The notes: generated by a model from the sequence alone, not told the origin. DNA of 64,000 nucleotides from Shimia haliotis (GCF_900114415.1 NZ_FOSZ01000007.1:62001-126000), one strand, 5' to 3'; shown: positions 46,432 to 56,102, counted from the stretch's first letter. Made by a program: numbers and translations.

Positions 46432-47979
46432 ATGACGACCGACCTCACCGATCCAGTCGCACACGACAGTGGCCTTTTCGGCCGTCCCATCTTCGAAGAT
46501 CCGGAGGCCCGCGCACTTAGCCGTGTAGGCGTTGTGGACGTGGGGTCAAACTCCGTCCGCCTTGTGGTTTTTGACGGCGCAGCGCGCAGCCCTGCATATT
46601 TCTACAATGAGAAAATCATGTGTGCTCTCGGCGCCGGTCTGGCTCAGACAGGACGGTTGAACCCCGAAGGCCGCAAACGCGCCCTCGCCGCCATTGCCCG
46701 CTTCCAACGCCTTGCTCAAGGCATGCGCCTTTATGGCGTCACTGCGGTTGCCACAGCGGCCGTGCGCGAAGCCGAAGACGGCCCCGATTTCTGCGAAGAG
46801 GTGCGCCGCGAAACCGGCGTGCACATCCACATCATCGACGGTCAGGAAGAGGCCCGCCTCTCCGCGCAAGGTGTATTGCTTGGCTGGCCCGGTGCCTACG
46901 GTCTGGTCTGCGATATCGGCGGCTCCTCTATGGAGCTGGCCGAGATCACCGACGGCGAGGTTGGCCGGCGCGTCACCTCGTCATTGGGTCCGCTGAAGCT
47001 GCGCGACGTCAAGGGTGGGAAAAAGGGACGCAAAGCGTTTATCAACGCCACACTGGATAAGCTGCACGAAGAGATGGGCCAACAGAAAAACCGCCTCTTT
47101 CTGGTTGGCGGCAGTTGGCGTGCCATTGCCCGCGTTGACATGCACCGCCGCGGCTACCCTCTGCACGTGCTGCATGAATACCGCATGTCAGCTTCAGCAG
47201 TCCAAAAGACCGCCAATTTCATCAAGGAACGGGACCTAACCGAGCTGCGTCAGGAATGCGGCATTTCCGCTTCGCGCATGGATCTTGTCCCACTGGCCAT
47301 CGAAGTGCTCAAGGGCGTGCTGCGCCGCTTCAAACCCCGCGACATCGCCATAAGCTCTTACGGCATCCGAGAAGGCATGTTGTACGAGCAAATGCCTGAC
47401 CATGTTCGCAGCCGCGATCCGCTGATCGAGGCCTGCCGTTTCGCAGAAGCCAAAGACGCCCGACTTCCCGGATTCGGCCGCTCGCTGTACAAATTTATCC
47501 TGCCCCTGTTCAAAACCGCCAACGAGGACAAAAAACGCCTTCTGAAGGCTGCTTGCCTCTTGCACGATGTCAATTGGCGCGCCCACCCCGACTACCGCGC
47601 AGAAACCTGTTTTGACACCACCACGCAGGCAAATCTTGGCGGATTGCGACATTCCGAGCGGGTGTTCATCGGTCTGTCCCTATTGCACCGCTATCGCAAC
47701 CGGCGCGAAGGCACCCGTTTTGAAGACATCTATGAACTTATTGACGACAAAGCGAAAAAAGAGGCCGAAGTGCTGGGCAAGGCGATGCGGTTTGGCGCCA
47801 TGCTCTGGATGCAGAACCGTGAAGACATGGGAGAGCTGTACTGGCGCCCCAAAAAGCGCGAACTGCATCTAAAGCTGCCACCGGCAACAGGCGCGCTGTA
47901 TGGCGAAGTGGCCGAGGCCCGTTTCATGTCGCTTTGCCGCGCTCTGGAGGCCACCCCCAAGGTCAAAATCGGGAAATAG
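46432..47979 (+). CDS. ppx: Exopolyphosphatase / Ppx-GppA phosphatase
   Basis: About 515 residues. The ASKHA-fold motif VGVVDVGSNSVRLVVFDG starts the protein, CDIGGSSMELAEI is the second phosphate loop, and an HD-like C-terminal domain (LLKAACLLHDVNWRAHPDYRAE) follows. It removes terminal phosphate from polyphosphate and possibly from pppGpp. ATG 46432 is preferred for spacing to GGGGA; ATG 46426 is close. Confidence 0.95.
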   Translation: MTTDLTDPVAHDSGLFGRPIFEDPEARALSRVGVVDVGSNSVRLVVFDGAARSPAYFYNEKIMCALGAGLAQTGRLNPEGRKRALAAIARFQRLAQGMRLYGVTAVATAAVREAEDGPDFCEEVRRETGVHIHIIDGQEEARLSAQGVLLGWPGAYGLVCDIGGSSMELAEITDGEVGRRVTSSLGPLKLRDVKGGKKGRKAFINATLDKLHEEMGQQKNRLFLVGGSWRAIARVDMHRRGYPLHVLHEYRMSASAVQKTANFIKERDLTELRQECGISASRMDLVPLAIEVLKGVLRRFKPRDIAISSYGIREGMLYEQMPDHVRSRDPLIEACRFAEAKDARLPGFGRSLYKFILPLFKTANEDKKRLLKAACLLHDVNWRAHPDYRAETCFDTTTQANLGGLRHSERVFIGLSLLHRYRNRREGTRFEDIYELIDDKAKKEAEVLGKAMRFGAMLWMQNREDMGELYWRPKKRELHLKLPPATGALYGEVAEARFMSLCRALEATPKVKIGK

Positions 47980-48009
47980 ACTATTTACGAGCCGCAAACC
48001 CCGAAGGCG

Positions 48010-48387
48010 TTACAGCTCTACGCCTTCGGTCTTGTCCGCCTCGGGCTTTGCCATCTCTTCGGGCGTTTTCTTGCGCAAGATAATGTCGCCATTATCCAGC
48101 ATCTCAGGCGCATGGTAGCTGCTCCAATCCTCGACCTTGCCGACGATCTCCGCCATTGCTGGCCCCATCTCCATCAGAAAATCCTGCATTTGTGGCCCCA
48201 CCTGCGCCGCGAAGTCACGCATGCCCTCCAGAGCCGGCGCCATTTCCTTTTGCAACCCCTCGAAAAAAAGCCTTGCGCCCTCTTCCATTAGGCGCGTCCC
48301 CATATCCGGCGCGTCGTCCGGCGCAACCTCTTCAGCCCAAACTGGCCCCGCCGCCAAAGCGGCACACAAAATCACAACATGTCTCAT
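48010..48387 (-). CDS. Exported protein of unknown function
   Basis: 125 residues: signal peptide MRHVVILCAALAAGPVWAEE, then an acidic amphipathic helical region (GTRLMEEGARLFFEGLQKEMAPALEGMRDFAAQVGPQMQDFLMEMGPAMAEIVGKVEDW) and a polar tail. The Met-rich helix suggests an oligomeric or coiled structure. Homologues in Rhodobacteraceae carry only generic names. ATG 48387 is chosen at the signal peptide. It is convergent with ppx. Confidence 0.75.
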   Translation of the reverse strand: MRHVVILCAALAAGPVWAEEVAPDDAPDMGTRLMEEGARLFFEGLQKEMAPALEGMRDFAAQVGPQMQDFLMEMGPAMAEIVGKVEDWSSYHAPEMLDNGDIILRKKTPEEMAKPEADKTEGVEL

Positions 48388-48513
48388 AGTCAAAATATGA
48401 TGTTCGACGGGCAAAGTTTCAATCGCCCTTTGACAGCAGCACACGCCTGAATTGCATAACCCGTACAATCCATGCCAAGGTTACATTTTTGTTAATGGTA
48501 TTAAGGACGCGCT

Positions 48514-49416
48514 ATGACCATCCAGAGTTTTATCGGTTCATCACTCGCCTTTTCTGTGGCTCTCGGCCTGTCATCGCCGGTGTTTGCTGACGACGCAGCC
48601 ACTCAATCGGCGGACACGGAGGAAACCACCGTCGTCACATTCGGCAACATCGACAAACTCGCCTCAAAGACCTGCAAGGGGCTGCGAGAAGCCCAACCTT
48701 GCCAGATCGAAATGGCTGCAGACAGCAGCAACTGTCGAGTCCGTTTCAACGACATCCGCATCCAGACGACAGTGACCTACACAAATTGGGGCCGCAACGA
48801 CTCCCATCAAGTGAACCATCATTGGACCGGCGACGCGTGTAGACCACGGTACTATTTCCCGATTTCAAACGATGTGCGCGGCGGCAACATCAATCTGCGC
48901 ATCACATACGCTATGACAAACGGCCAAAACGGCACCGAGACAAAATCCCTTGCGATCACAGGCGAGAACCCAACCAAGGATCAAATCCGCGCCGAAATCA
49001 ACAATCTGACCTATGCGGTTGTCTTTCATCATCTTTCCAATCTCGAACAGTTCAAAAACGGTCATCCCAAATTGACCCGCGGCTTTGGGGTCGGCGCCCT
49101 CTCCGCTCCAAACGCGAGCGACATCTGGAACTGGAAACGCGGCGTGACCTTGCGCAAAGCGGGTCTGGACATCGCCTTTTCCAATGCAAAAAATCATCCG
49201 GCCAACATGCGTAATTCCGGCTTTGCAAACCTGCCGGACTTCACGGAAGAACAGGTCAAGCTGCAAGCTCTTCAATACATCGTCGGTCAGGATTACTTCA
49301 TCCCCAACGCCTCAGGAAACGGTTGGGTAGAAGCCAAACCACGCCGTCCCTTCGCCGACAAAATCGTACAAATCGAAAAGGACATTCAGGCCGGTAATCC
49401 GCCGAACGGCTGGTAA
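48514..49416 (+). CDS. Secreted four-cysteine protein of unknown function
   Basis: 300 residues with a signal peptide cleaved near residue 25 (VALGLSSPVFA). The mature protein has four Cys (54, 63, 74, 109), probably two disulfides, a beta-rich middle (IRIQTTVTYTNWGRNDSHQVNHHWTGD; NLRITYAM) and a C-terminal region ITLRK-like VTLRKAGLDIAFSNAKNHPANMRNSGFANLPDF. I recognise no family. AAGGA precedes the ATG. It is monocistronic. GC content is a little below that of its neighbours. Confidence 0.75.
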   Translation: MTIQSFIGSSLAFSVALGLSSPVFADDAATQSADTEETTVVTFGNIDKLASKTCKGLREAQPCQIEMAADSSNCRVRFNDIRIQTTVTYTNWGRNDSHQVNHHWTGDACRPRYYFPISNDVRGGNINLRITYAMTNGQNGTETKSLAITGENPTKDQIRAEINNLTYAVVFHHLSNLEQFKNGHPKLTRGFGVGALSAPNASDIWNWKRGVTLRKAGLDIAFSNAKNHPANMRNSGFANLPDFTEEQVKLQALQYIVGQDYFIPNASGNGWVEAKPRRPFADKIVQIEKDIQAGNPPNGW

Positions 49417-49431
49417 AGACGCCGCGCGAGG

Positions 49432-50445
49432 CTAGATGTCGATATCCAAAACCACCGGAAAGTGGTCACTGGCTTTCAACAAGGCCTCGCGCACCTCAGG
49501 CACCGCGTAACATCCGTGATCCTCAAACGGATGCCAGATCCGCCATTTCGGCCCCGCCGCCCGCAACCCTTCGGACACAAACACATAGTCCAATAGCGCC
49601 TGCAAATACCGCTCTTCATGAGCGATAAAGAAGCGCGCCGAACTCGGCTGCACGCCAAATCTCTGCCCCAAAGCCATCCGCGCGTGAGGATCAAACAACC
49701 GCTGCTGCGACCCCGTGCCCATGATGATCTCCACCGACGAGCGCCCGAACAGATCTTCATATTCGTCAAGCCCGGGCCCGTCGTTCAGATCACCCAAGAC
49801 AATCAAATCCTCTCCCGCGCTCAGATGTCCCTCTATCCGCCGCCTGAGCCATATCGCCTGCGCCAACTGCTTGCGCCGGTTGGCGATCGACACCCGCATC
49901 ACCTCGTCGCGCGTCTTCGCCCCATGCGGTGCCTTGGATTTCAAATGGGCGCCGATCATGCGCAACTCCCGCCCCGCTTTGGTGCGCAGCGCCAACTCCA
50001 ACGGGGGCTTGGAAAACACCACCTGATCCTCGGTGGCATCCACATCCAGATCAATGCTGAAAACCCCATCAAACCGAGGGGCCAGCGCATCGGTATTATG
50101 CCCTACCGGATCATGGCGCGCCTCAAGCACATCAGGATCATACATCAACGCAATCTCTTGCTGCGTGTCGTTGGAAAACCCCATAGCCGCCGACCGCGCC
50201 CGCAGTCCGAACACATCGGCAAACTGCTCCAAAGCGGCCACCGTGCGTCGCACCCGCCCCTGATCCGGCGCTTCGATGACCATCACGGCATCCGCATCCA
50301 GTGCAGAAAACACCACACCCAGAGCCTCCGCCTGCTGCGCACGTGTCACATCTCGACGGGATGACCAGCCGTCATCCATCACCAATCGGTTGGAGGCATC
50401 AAACAGCGAAGAAAACCATTCCACGTTATACGCGGCAATCCGCAT
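49432..50445 (-). CDS. Endonuclease/exonuclease/phosphatase (EEP) family protein
   Basis: 337 residues. The EEP motifs are present: AAYNVEWFSSLF at the start, VIEAPDQ, IGAHLKSK, VLGDLNDGPG and the terminal KASDHFPVVLDID. These metal-dependent enzymes hydrolyse phosphodiesters or phosphates; no signal peptide is evident, so the substrate is intracellular and unknown. ATG 50445 overlaps the stop of the TerB-J gene by one base (a GTG at 50448 is an alternative). Confidence 0.9.
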   Translation of the reverse strand: MRIAAYNVEWFSSLFDASNRLVMDDGWSSRRDVTRAQQAEALGVVFSALDADAVMVIEAPDQGRVRRTVAALEQFADVFGLRARSAAMGFSNDTQQEIALMYDPDVLEARHDPVGHNTDALAPRFDGVFSIDLDVDATEDQVVFSKPPLELALRTKAGRELRMIGAHLKSKAPHGAKTRDEVMRVSIANRRKQLAQAIWLRRRIEGHLSAGEDLIVLGDLNDGPGLDEYEDLFGRSSVEIIMGTGSQQRLFDPHARMALGQRFGVQPSSARFFIAHEERYLQALLDYVFVSEGLRAAGPKWRIWHPFEDHGCYAVPEVREALLKASDHFPVVLDIDI

Positions 50446-51122
50446 CACGCGGCCTCGTTGATCTGTTCCCAGGCACGGTTCACATCAATCATGCGTTTCT
50501 CGGCCAATTTGATCGCCTCTTCAGGCACACCGCGCGCGATCATGGCATCCGGATGTGTCTCACGCACAAGCTGTCGCCACGCCTTGCGGATCTCGGCCTT
50601 GTCCATTTCCGGCGTCACGCCAAGTACCGTATAGGGGTCCGCCTCCGCATTTGGCACAAACCGCGACCGCATAGTGACAAAACACCGTTCCTCAACCCCG
50701 AGAATTTCGGCCACCCGCATCAGAAAGGCATCCTCATTGGGGTGATACTCCCCATCAGCCACCGCAATGTGAAACAGGCCCTCCATAAGGTCGTCCGGCG
50801 CCGTCCTGTTGGCGCCAAAAAGGCCCGCAATACGCGAGGCATACTCCTCAAATCCCGCCACATCCTGCCGTGCCATATTGAACACCTTGGCGGCATTTGG
50901 CTCGTCCTCTGGCGCAATCTGAAACACCTCCCGAAACGCCGTGACTTCATCTCGTGTCACAAGGCCATCGGCCTTCGCCATTTTTGCGCCCAAGGCAATC
51001 ACCGCAATGGTAAAGGCCACAGACCGCTCCGGCGGGGCGCGCAAATGCTCAAAAACCGTGGACAAAGGCTCACCTTTGCTCAGCGACTCCAACGCTTGGG
51101 AAATTCGGGTCCAAATCGACAT
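50445..51122 (-). CDS. TerB-like plus J-domain protein (DjlA type)
   Basis: 225 residues. The N-terminal two-thirds is a helical TerB domain (KADGLVTRDEVTAFREVFQIAPEDEPNAAKVFNMA). The C-terminal J domain at about 160-225 (PYTVLGVTPEMDKAEIRKAWRQLVRETHPDAMIARG) carries the HPD tripeptide needed to stimulate DnaK. The membrane anchor of classical DjlA is absent. It is co-transcribed with the EEP gene. Confidence 0.88.
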   Translation of the reverse strand: MSIWTRISQALESLSKGEPLSTVFEHLRAPPERSVAFTIAVIALGAKMAKADGLVTRDEVTAFREVFQIAPEDEPNAAKVFNMARQDVAGFEEYASRIAGLFGANRTAPDDLMEGLFHIAVADGEYHPNEDAFLMRVAEILGVEERCFVTMRSRFVPNAEADPYTVLGVTPEMDKAEIRKAWRQLVRETHPDAMIARGVPEEAIKLAEKRMIDVNRAWEQINEAA

Positions 51123-51152
51123 GACGTCACCTTAGCCTTTGCCTATGCCGCA

Positions 51153-51632
51153 TCACAGCAATTTCTGCATTAACACAAGATCCATGCGGCGCCCGAATTT
51201 CTGCCCGACCTCGGGCATCCGGCCAACCTCGACAAATCCCATTTTCTTGTGAAACGCCGCCCCCGTGGCGTTCTCACCGCTGATGCCACCCACCAACACA
51301 TGCATCTTTGCTGCCCTTGCGCGGGCTTCCAGTTCGGTCAACACCTGTTGTCCCACTCCCTGCCCCCGTGCCGACGGCGCAAGATGGATAGTATACTCAA
51401 CCGTCTGCGCGTATCCGGGACCGCCACGGAACTGAAAGTAGGTGGCAAAACCAACAACTTCGCCACCGCTCTCCGCCACCACAAACGCGTCCCCGCGTGC
51501 GGCAAACTCTGCCTCAAGCGCGGTCGCACTTTTCTCAGTGGTGGTAAAGGTCGACACACCCTCGCGAATTTCGCCGTTCCAGATCGCCGCCACAGCTTCC
51601 GCATCAGCGCGACGCGCAGTACGAACAATCAT
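51153..51632 (-). CDS. GNAT acetyltransferase, phosphinothricin-acetyltransferase-like
   Basis: 159 residues. The pattern AEAVAAIWNGEIREGVSTF, VEYTIHLAPSARGQGVGQQVLTELEARARA and GISGENATGAAFHKKMGFVEVGRMPEVGQKFGRRMDLVLMQ matches the Pat/Bar-like branch acting on phosphinothricin or methionine sulfoximine. Substrate inferred. It overlaps the VOC gene by 4 nt, so the two form an operon. Confidence 0.9.
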   Translation of the reverse strand: MIVRTARRADAEAVAAIWNGEIREGVSTFTTTEKSATALEAEFAARGDAFVVAESGGEVVGFATYFQFRGGPGYAQTVEYTIHLAPSARGQGVGQQVLTELEARARAAKMHVLVGGISGENATGAAFHKKMGFVEVGRMPEVGQKFGRRMDLVLMQKLL

Positions 51633-52237
51633 TCCAGAACCCGAGCTCCATGCGCAGTTTCAAACGTGGCCCGCAACGCCGCAGCCCCCTCGACATAGAC
51701 AACCCGCGCATCGCCAAGCCCAACTCGCTCCCGCAGCGCCACCGCCTCTGGGTGGGCCACTTCCAACCGCATCAAGCGACAACCCGACGGCGTCAAAAGA
51801 CTCGCCGGCGTGGGCGAGACGTCCCATTGCATCAACGCCGGAAAGCAATCGTCATTGGGCAGAATGCCGCTCTCCGGCACCGCCATCCGCCAGCGCAGAT
51901 CGCCGCGTTGCAACGCAACCGGCGCCCCAACATCCGCACCAAAGGCGGCCACGTCCGCCACCAGATCATCGCTACGGCAAATCCAGTTTCCAAGGCGCGG
52001 TGCCCCCTCAAAGCGGTCCAAATCAAACCACCGCGCATAGGGCAACTCCGGCGCCTCTGGATCGATTGCAATCGCCTCTAGATAAAGCCCCTCATCAAGG
52101 CCAAGCAATTGATTGTGCGTTCCAAAATGCGCGTGCTGCCCACCGGCCAACATCCGCACGCCCAGCGCGTCCTCAATATGCGCCACCGCCGCTTCAAGGC
52201 TCTCACCTGCAACCGCCAGATGATCCAGTTCCAACAT
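51629..52237 (-). CDS. VOC / glyoxalase-like domain protein
   Basis: 202 residues: LELDHLAVAGESLEAAVAHIEDALGVRMLAGGQHAHFGTHNQLLGLDEGLYLEAIAIDPEAPELP is the glyoxalase-like domain with His and Glu metal-ligand candidates. Function unassigned. It is the first gene of a two-gene unit with the GNAT. Confidence 0.85.
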   Translation of the reverse strand: MLELDHLAVAGESLEAAVAHIEDALGVRMLAGGQHAHFGTHNQLLGLDEGLYLEAIAIDPEAPELPYARWFDLDRFEGAPRLGNWICRSDDLVADVAAFGADVGAPVALQRGDLRWRMAVPESGILPNDDCFPALMQWDVSPTPASLLTPSGCRLMRLEVAHPEAVALRERVGLGDARVVYVEGAAALRATFETAHGARVLE

Positions 52238-52320
52238 GGCCGACTCCCTCGTGTTTCACGGCTCAGAAAACCTCAAAGCCCGCGCCGCCACAACGGCAAA
52301 GTCCACGCAACAGACGCCAA

Positions 52321-52349
52321 GAAAAAGGGACGCCAAAGCGCCCCTTTCC
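52321..52349 (-). terminator. Intrinsic terminator after methylmalonyl-CoA mutase
   Basis: On the minus strand GGGGCGC pairs with GCGTCCC (one G-T pair) and is followed by TTTTTCTT. It lies beyond the copy-4 repeat, about 65 nt from the mutase stop. Confidence 0.7.
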
Positions 52350-52407
52350 TATTGCCCTAAATACCTTGGGGGAGTCGCAGCCCGCTGCGACGGGGGCAAA
52401 GCCCCTT
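52346..52407 (+). repeat. Dispersed structured intergenic element, copy 4
   Basis: Plus orientation: TTTCCTATTGCCC, AAATACCTTGGGG (52359-52371), perfect 8-bp hairpin GTCGCAGC/GCTGCGAC, then GGGGC-AAA-GCCCC. The architecture matches copies 1 and 3. Confidence 0.75.
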
Positions 52408-52413
52408 TACGCC

Positions 52414-54540
52414 CTACCCCCGCGCCGCGCGGATCAGTTTCAGAATGTCCTGCGCCGCCTCAGGAATGTTGGTGCCTGGGCCAAAGATCGCCTTCACGCC
52501 TGCTTTTTGCAGGAACTCATAATCCTGCTGCGGAATGACCCCACCACAGATCACGATGATATCCTCGGCATCCTTGGCTTTCAGCGCCTCAATCAACTGC
52601 GGTGCCAATGTCTTGTGCCCTGCGGCCTGCGAGGAAATCCCCACCACATGCACGTCATTGTCCACCGCATCCTGCGCCGCTTCATCCGGCGTCTGGAACA
52701 GCGGGCCTACATCGACGTCAAAGCCGATGTCGGCAAATGCTGTCGCGATCACCTTGGCGCCACGGTCATGGCCGTCCTGCCCCATCTTCACCACAAGCAA
52801 GCGCGGGCGACGGCCCTCTTCCTCGGCAAAGTCTTCGATGGATTTCTGAATGGCGGCAAAACCTTCGTCACCTTCATAGGCCGCGCCGTATACACCGGCC
52901 AAAGTCTTCACCTCTGCGCGGTGACGCCCGAATTCCTTCTCCATCGCCATGCTGATCTCTCCCACAGACGCCCGCGCCCGCGCCGCCTCCACTGCGGCGG
53001 CCAACAGGTTGCCGCCCTCTTTTGCCACCTTCGTCAGGTTGTCCAAGGCCGCCTCACAGGCTGCACCGTCCCTCTCGGCACGGATGCTCTCAAGCCGCGC
53101 AATCTGACTCTCGCGGACGGCGACGTTGTCCACATCGAGAATGTCGATCGGGTCTTCCTGCTCTTTGCGATATTTGTTCACGCCAACGATGACTTCGTCA
53201 CCCTTGTCGATCATCGCCTGACGGGTCGCGGCACTTTCCTCGATGCGCAGCTTCGGCATACCCGAAGCCACAGCCTTGGTCATACCACCCATCTCCTCAA
53301 CCTCTTCCATCAGCGCCCAGGCTTTCTGGATCAGATCATCGGTCAGCGCCTCAACATAGTAGGAGCCCGCCAGCGGGTCGACCACATTGGTCACGCCAGT
53401 CTCTTCCTGAAGCACCAGCTGCGTATTCCGCGCAATCCGTGCCGAGAAATCCGTCGGCAAGGCAATCGCCTCATCCAACGCGTTGGTGTGCAACGATTGC
53501 GTACCACCCAGAACCGCAGACATCGCTTCATAGGCGGTGCGGATCACGTTGTTGTAGGGATCTTGCTCCTGCAAGCTCACGCCCGAGGTCTGACAATGGG
53601 TCCGAAGCATCTTGGAGCGTTCGTTTTTCGCGCCAAACTCGGTCATCACCTTGTGCCACAGGAACCGCGCCGCACGCAGCTTCGCCGCTTCCATGAAGAA
53701 GTTCATGCCAATCGCAAAGAAGAAGCTCAGACGACCGGCAAACTTGTCGACATCCATGCCCGCATTCATCGCCGCGCGCACATACTCACGACCATCCGCC
53801 AACGTATAGGCCAGCTCCTGCACAAGGTTCGCACCCGCTTCCTGCATGTGATAGCCGGAGATCGAGATCGAGTTGAACTTTGGCATCTCGTTGGATGTGT
53901 ACTCGATGATGTCCGAGATGATCCGCATCGACGGCTCAGGCGGGTAAATATAGGTATTGCGCACCATGAACTCTTTCAGAATGTCGTTCTGAATGGTCCC
54001 TGCCAGCAGCGCCTTGTCGTGCCCCTGCTCTTCGCCTGCGACGATGAAGTTCGCCAAAATCGGAATAACCGCCCCGTTCATGGTCATCGACACCGACACC
54101 TTGTCAAGCGGAATGCCGTCAAACAGGATTTTCATGTCCTCGACTGAGTCAATCGCCACGCCGGCTTTGCCCACGTCACCCACCACGCGCTCGTGGTCAG
54201 AATCGTAGCCACGGTGCGTCGCCAGATCGAACGCCACCGACACGCCCTGCTGACCGGCGGCCAGATTGCGGCGGTAAAACGCGTTGGATTCTTCTGCGGT
54301 GGAAAACCCCGCATACTGACGGATCGTCCACGGACGGCCCGCATACATCGTCGCCTTGGGGCCGCGGGTGAACGGGCCAAAACCCGGCAGCGATCCCATA
54401 TGATCCAGCCCCTGCGTATCCGCTTCGGTATAAAGCGGTTTGACGTCGATGCCCTCCAGCGTGTTCCACGTCAGGTCTTCCAAAGGACGCCCGCGCAGTT
54501 CTTTCTCCGCCAGCTCTTCCCACTTCTTGGTATCGCTCAT
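52414..54540 (-). CDS. scpA: Methylmalonyl-CoA mutase
   Basis: 708 residues, the full-length catalytic type: TIM-barrel substrate domain ([47 protein letters not shown]) and C-terminal B12 domain with cobalt-ligand His591 in GQDGHDRG. It isomerises methylmalonyl-CoA to succinyl-CoA, the last step of propionyl-CoA assimilation begun by PccAB encoded upstream. ATG 54540 has GAGGGAC upstream. It lies 16 nt after a sulfotransferase-like gene. Confidence 0.97.
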   Translation of the reverse strand: MSDTKKWEELAEKELRGRPLEDLTWNTLEGIDVKPLYTEADTQGLDHMGSLPGFGPFTRGPKATMYAGRPWTIRQYAGFSTAEESNAFYRRNLAAGQQGVSVAFDLATHRGYDSDHERVVGDVGKAGVAIDSVEDMKILFDGIPLDKVSVSMTMNGAVIPILANFIVAGEEQGHDKALLAGTIQNDILKEFMVRNTYIYPPEPSMRIISDIIEYTSNEMPKFNSISISGYHMQEAGANLVQELAYTLADGREYVRAAMNAGMDVDKFAGRLSFFFAIGMNFFMEAAKLRAARFLWHKVMTEFGAKNERSKMLRTHCQTSGVSLQEQDPYNNVIRTAYEAMSAVLGGTQSLHTNALDEAIALPTDFSARIARNTQLVLQEETGVTNVVDPLAGSYYVEALTDDLIQKAWALMEEVEEMGGMTKAVASGMPKLRIEESAATRQAMIDKGDEVIVGVNKYRKEQEDPIDILDVDNVAVRESQIARLESIRAERDGAACEAALDNLTKVAKEGGNLLAAAVEAARARASVGEISMAMEKEFGRHRAEVKTLAGVYGAAYEGDEGFAAIQKSIEDFAEEEGRRPRLLVVKMGQDGHDRGAKVIATAFADIGFDVDVGPLFQTPDEAAQDAVDNDVHVVGISSQAAGHKTLAPQLIEALKAKDAEDIIVICGGVIPQQDYEFLQKAGVKAIFGPGTNIPEAAQDILKLIRAARG

Positions 54541-54556
54541 CGCAATGTCCCTCTTT

Positions 54557-55456
54557 CTAGTCCCTCGGCTCAGCACCCGCGAACGACGGCTGTCGCAGCG
54601 GCGTCTGCTCCTCAATCAAATAGGCAAGCCCCTCCGCCCCGGACCGCAACCAAGCCAGATCCGAAGCGTAAACCGCCCGCAATGTCTCTACCTGCATGGC
54701 GTTGAACGGTTGCCACCGTCCGTTGCCCTCAGGCAGACTTTCCTCGTCTTCATACCGGTCCAGCAGGGTCTCGCGCAGCGCATCCAGATGCGGCACCTGC
54801 GGCGTCACGCCCACACGCAACGGCGTTGGCGCATCAAAGCGCCCGCCCACAGCAAATTCCACCACGTCGTCAGGTTTTTCCCCGACACGTTCAAACGGCG
54901 CGACAAGAAATTCAGCATCCGGCACCGCCGCCGCAATATCCGTGATCACCCGCCGCCAACTGCGCGGTTGCGTCACCAGTCGATCCAACTCCGATTGCAA
55001 CGGCACAGGAAAACCGTTCTGCACCGTATGCGCGAGCGCCGCCGCCCAATAGTCCTCGAGTGCGCGGATGTTTATGAGCACACGCGACACGCGCCCGTCA
55101 AAGGCATGTGCCATACGCGCCATTTTTTCACCTGCCGCGGGATACAACCGTTCGGTCGCGACGTTGCCACACAACCCGCCAATCATGCCCGGATCACAAA
55201 CCAGCAATTCCTTTACGCGGGCGCGTTCATACATCGCGCACCGCAGCCTTACGCGGCCCGCCCCGCGCATCCGTCGCCGTTCAACACCATTCAGCCCCGA
55301 CCGCAATGTCAGCCCGTCAAAAAGCCCCTTGCGTGTGTCCGTCATTGTCCAGACCGCCAGCCCGCGGTTGCGCAGGGCCCGCCGGTTGCGGTCTAAATAA
55401 TACGTCAACGAAGTCACACCCGTCAGATGCGCCCCCACGTGCAAAATCACGTCCAT
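54557..55456 (-). CDS. Sulfotransferase-like protein of the mutase locus, function unknown
   Basis: About 299 residues. The N-terminus [36 protein letters not shown] has the shape of the sulfotransferase PAPS-binding loop (HxGxxKTGTTS), but the loop lysine is replaced (LTGVTS). Arg-rich middle; no signal peptide. Activity is therefore doubtful. ATG 55456 has AAAGAGG about 10 nt upstream; in-frame ATGs at 55513 and 55543 are alternatives. The 16-nt gap to the mutase gene implies one operon. Confidence 0.72.
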   Translation of the reverse strand: MDVILHVGAHLTGVTSLTYYLDRNRRALRNRGLAVWTMTDTRKGLFDGLTLRSGLNGVERRRMRGAGRVRLRCAMYERARVKELLVCDPGMIGGLCGNVATERLYPAAGEKMARMAHAFDGRVSRVLINIRALEDYWAAALAHTVQNGFPVPLQSELDRLVTQPRSWRRVITDIAAAVPDAEFLVAPFERVGEKPDDVVEFAVGGRFDAPTPLRVGVTPQVPHLDALRETLLDRYEDEESLPEGNGRWQPFNAMQVETLRAVYASDLAWLRSGAEGLAYLIEEQTPLRQPSFAGAEPRD

Positions 55457-55636
55457 GTCGCCATGCACCTCTTTGGTGGCCGGCCGCACAGGGGCGATCG
55501 GCGTAGTCTCCATCCCCTGCATCATGGTCCGACACCGGTGCATTTGCGGTTAATCACGCGAATTTTGCCGACCCGCGCATCAAAGAAGGTCGTATTGCAG
55601 CCAAAAGCGCTTATATTGCCTCTGACAGGAGACACC

Positions 55637-56080
55637 ATGAAACACCGCTTAGCCTTTGTTCTGACAAGCTTTCTGGCCGTTCTGACGGCGCCGGTTCTTG
55701 CGGCCGAGGACACGCCGTCCGACGCATTGATCCAGCCCGCATCCGAGGTCGATCTGGAGGAATTTCTTTGGCTCAACCGTCCGCTGGTGGTGCTTGCGGA
55801 CACAGACCGCGACCCGCGTTTCGTTGAACAAATGGCACTGATCGAGAAACGCGCGTCCGAACTGGTGGAACGCGACGTGGTGGTCATCACTGACACTGAT
55901 CCCGCCAATGTGTCTTCGGTGCGCAAACAGCTGCGCCCGCGCGGCTTCATGCTTGCGCTGATCGGCAAGGACGGCATCACATATTTCCGCAAACCCTTCC
56001 CGTGGGATGTGCGGGAAATCTCAGCCTCCATCGACAAAATGCCAATGCGCCAACAGGAAATCCGCGACCGCCGCAACTGA
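55637..56080 (+). CDS. Exported DUF4174 protein
   Basis: 147 residues: signal peptide MKHRLAFVLTSFLAVLTAPVLA, then a thioredoxin-like region (SEVDLEEFLWLNRPLVVLADTDRDPRFVEQMALIEKRASELVERDVVVI; FMLALIGKDGITYFRKPFPWDVREISASIDKMPMRQQEIR) typical of DUF4174, without catalytic Cys. Function unknown. GGAG precedes the ATG. It is divergent from the sulfotransferase-like gene and convergent with the aldo/keto reductase. Confidence 0.88.
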   Translation: MKHRLAFVLTSFLAVLTAPVLAAEDTPSDALIQPASEVDLEEFLWLNRPLVVLADTDRDPRFVEQMALIEKRASELVERDVVVITDTDPANVSSVRKQLRPRGFMLALIGKDGITYFRKPFPWDVREISASIDKMPMRQQEIRDRRN

Positions 56081-56102
56081 TGCCTATGTCCGCTTGCGTT
56101 TG

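Noticed and set aside
48481..48512. CtrA-type TTAA repeat before the secreted four-cysteine gene
   Set aside because: The two TTAA boxes are 5 nt apart, not the 7 nt required by the full CtrA site.
51442..54147. 901-codon open frame on the plus strand opposite the GNAT, VOC and mutase genes
   Set aside because: Its translation is low-complexity Arg/Pro/His-rich text with no family features, while the minus strand encodes three recognisable enzymes. It is a codon-bias shadow.
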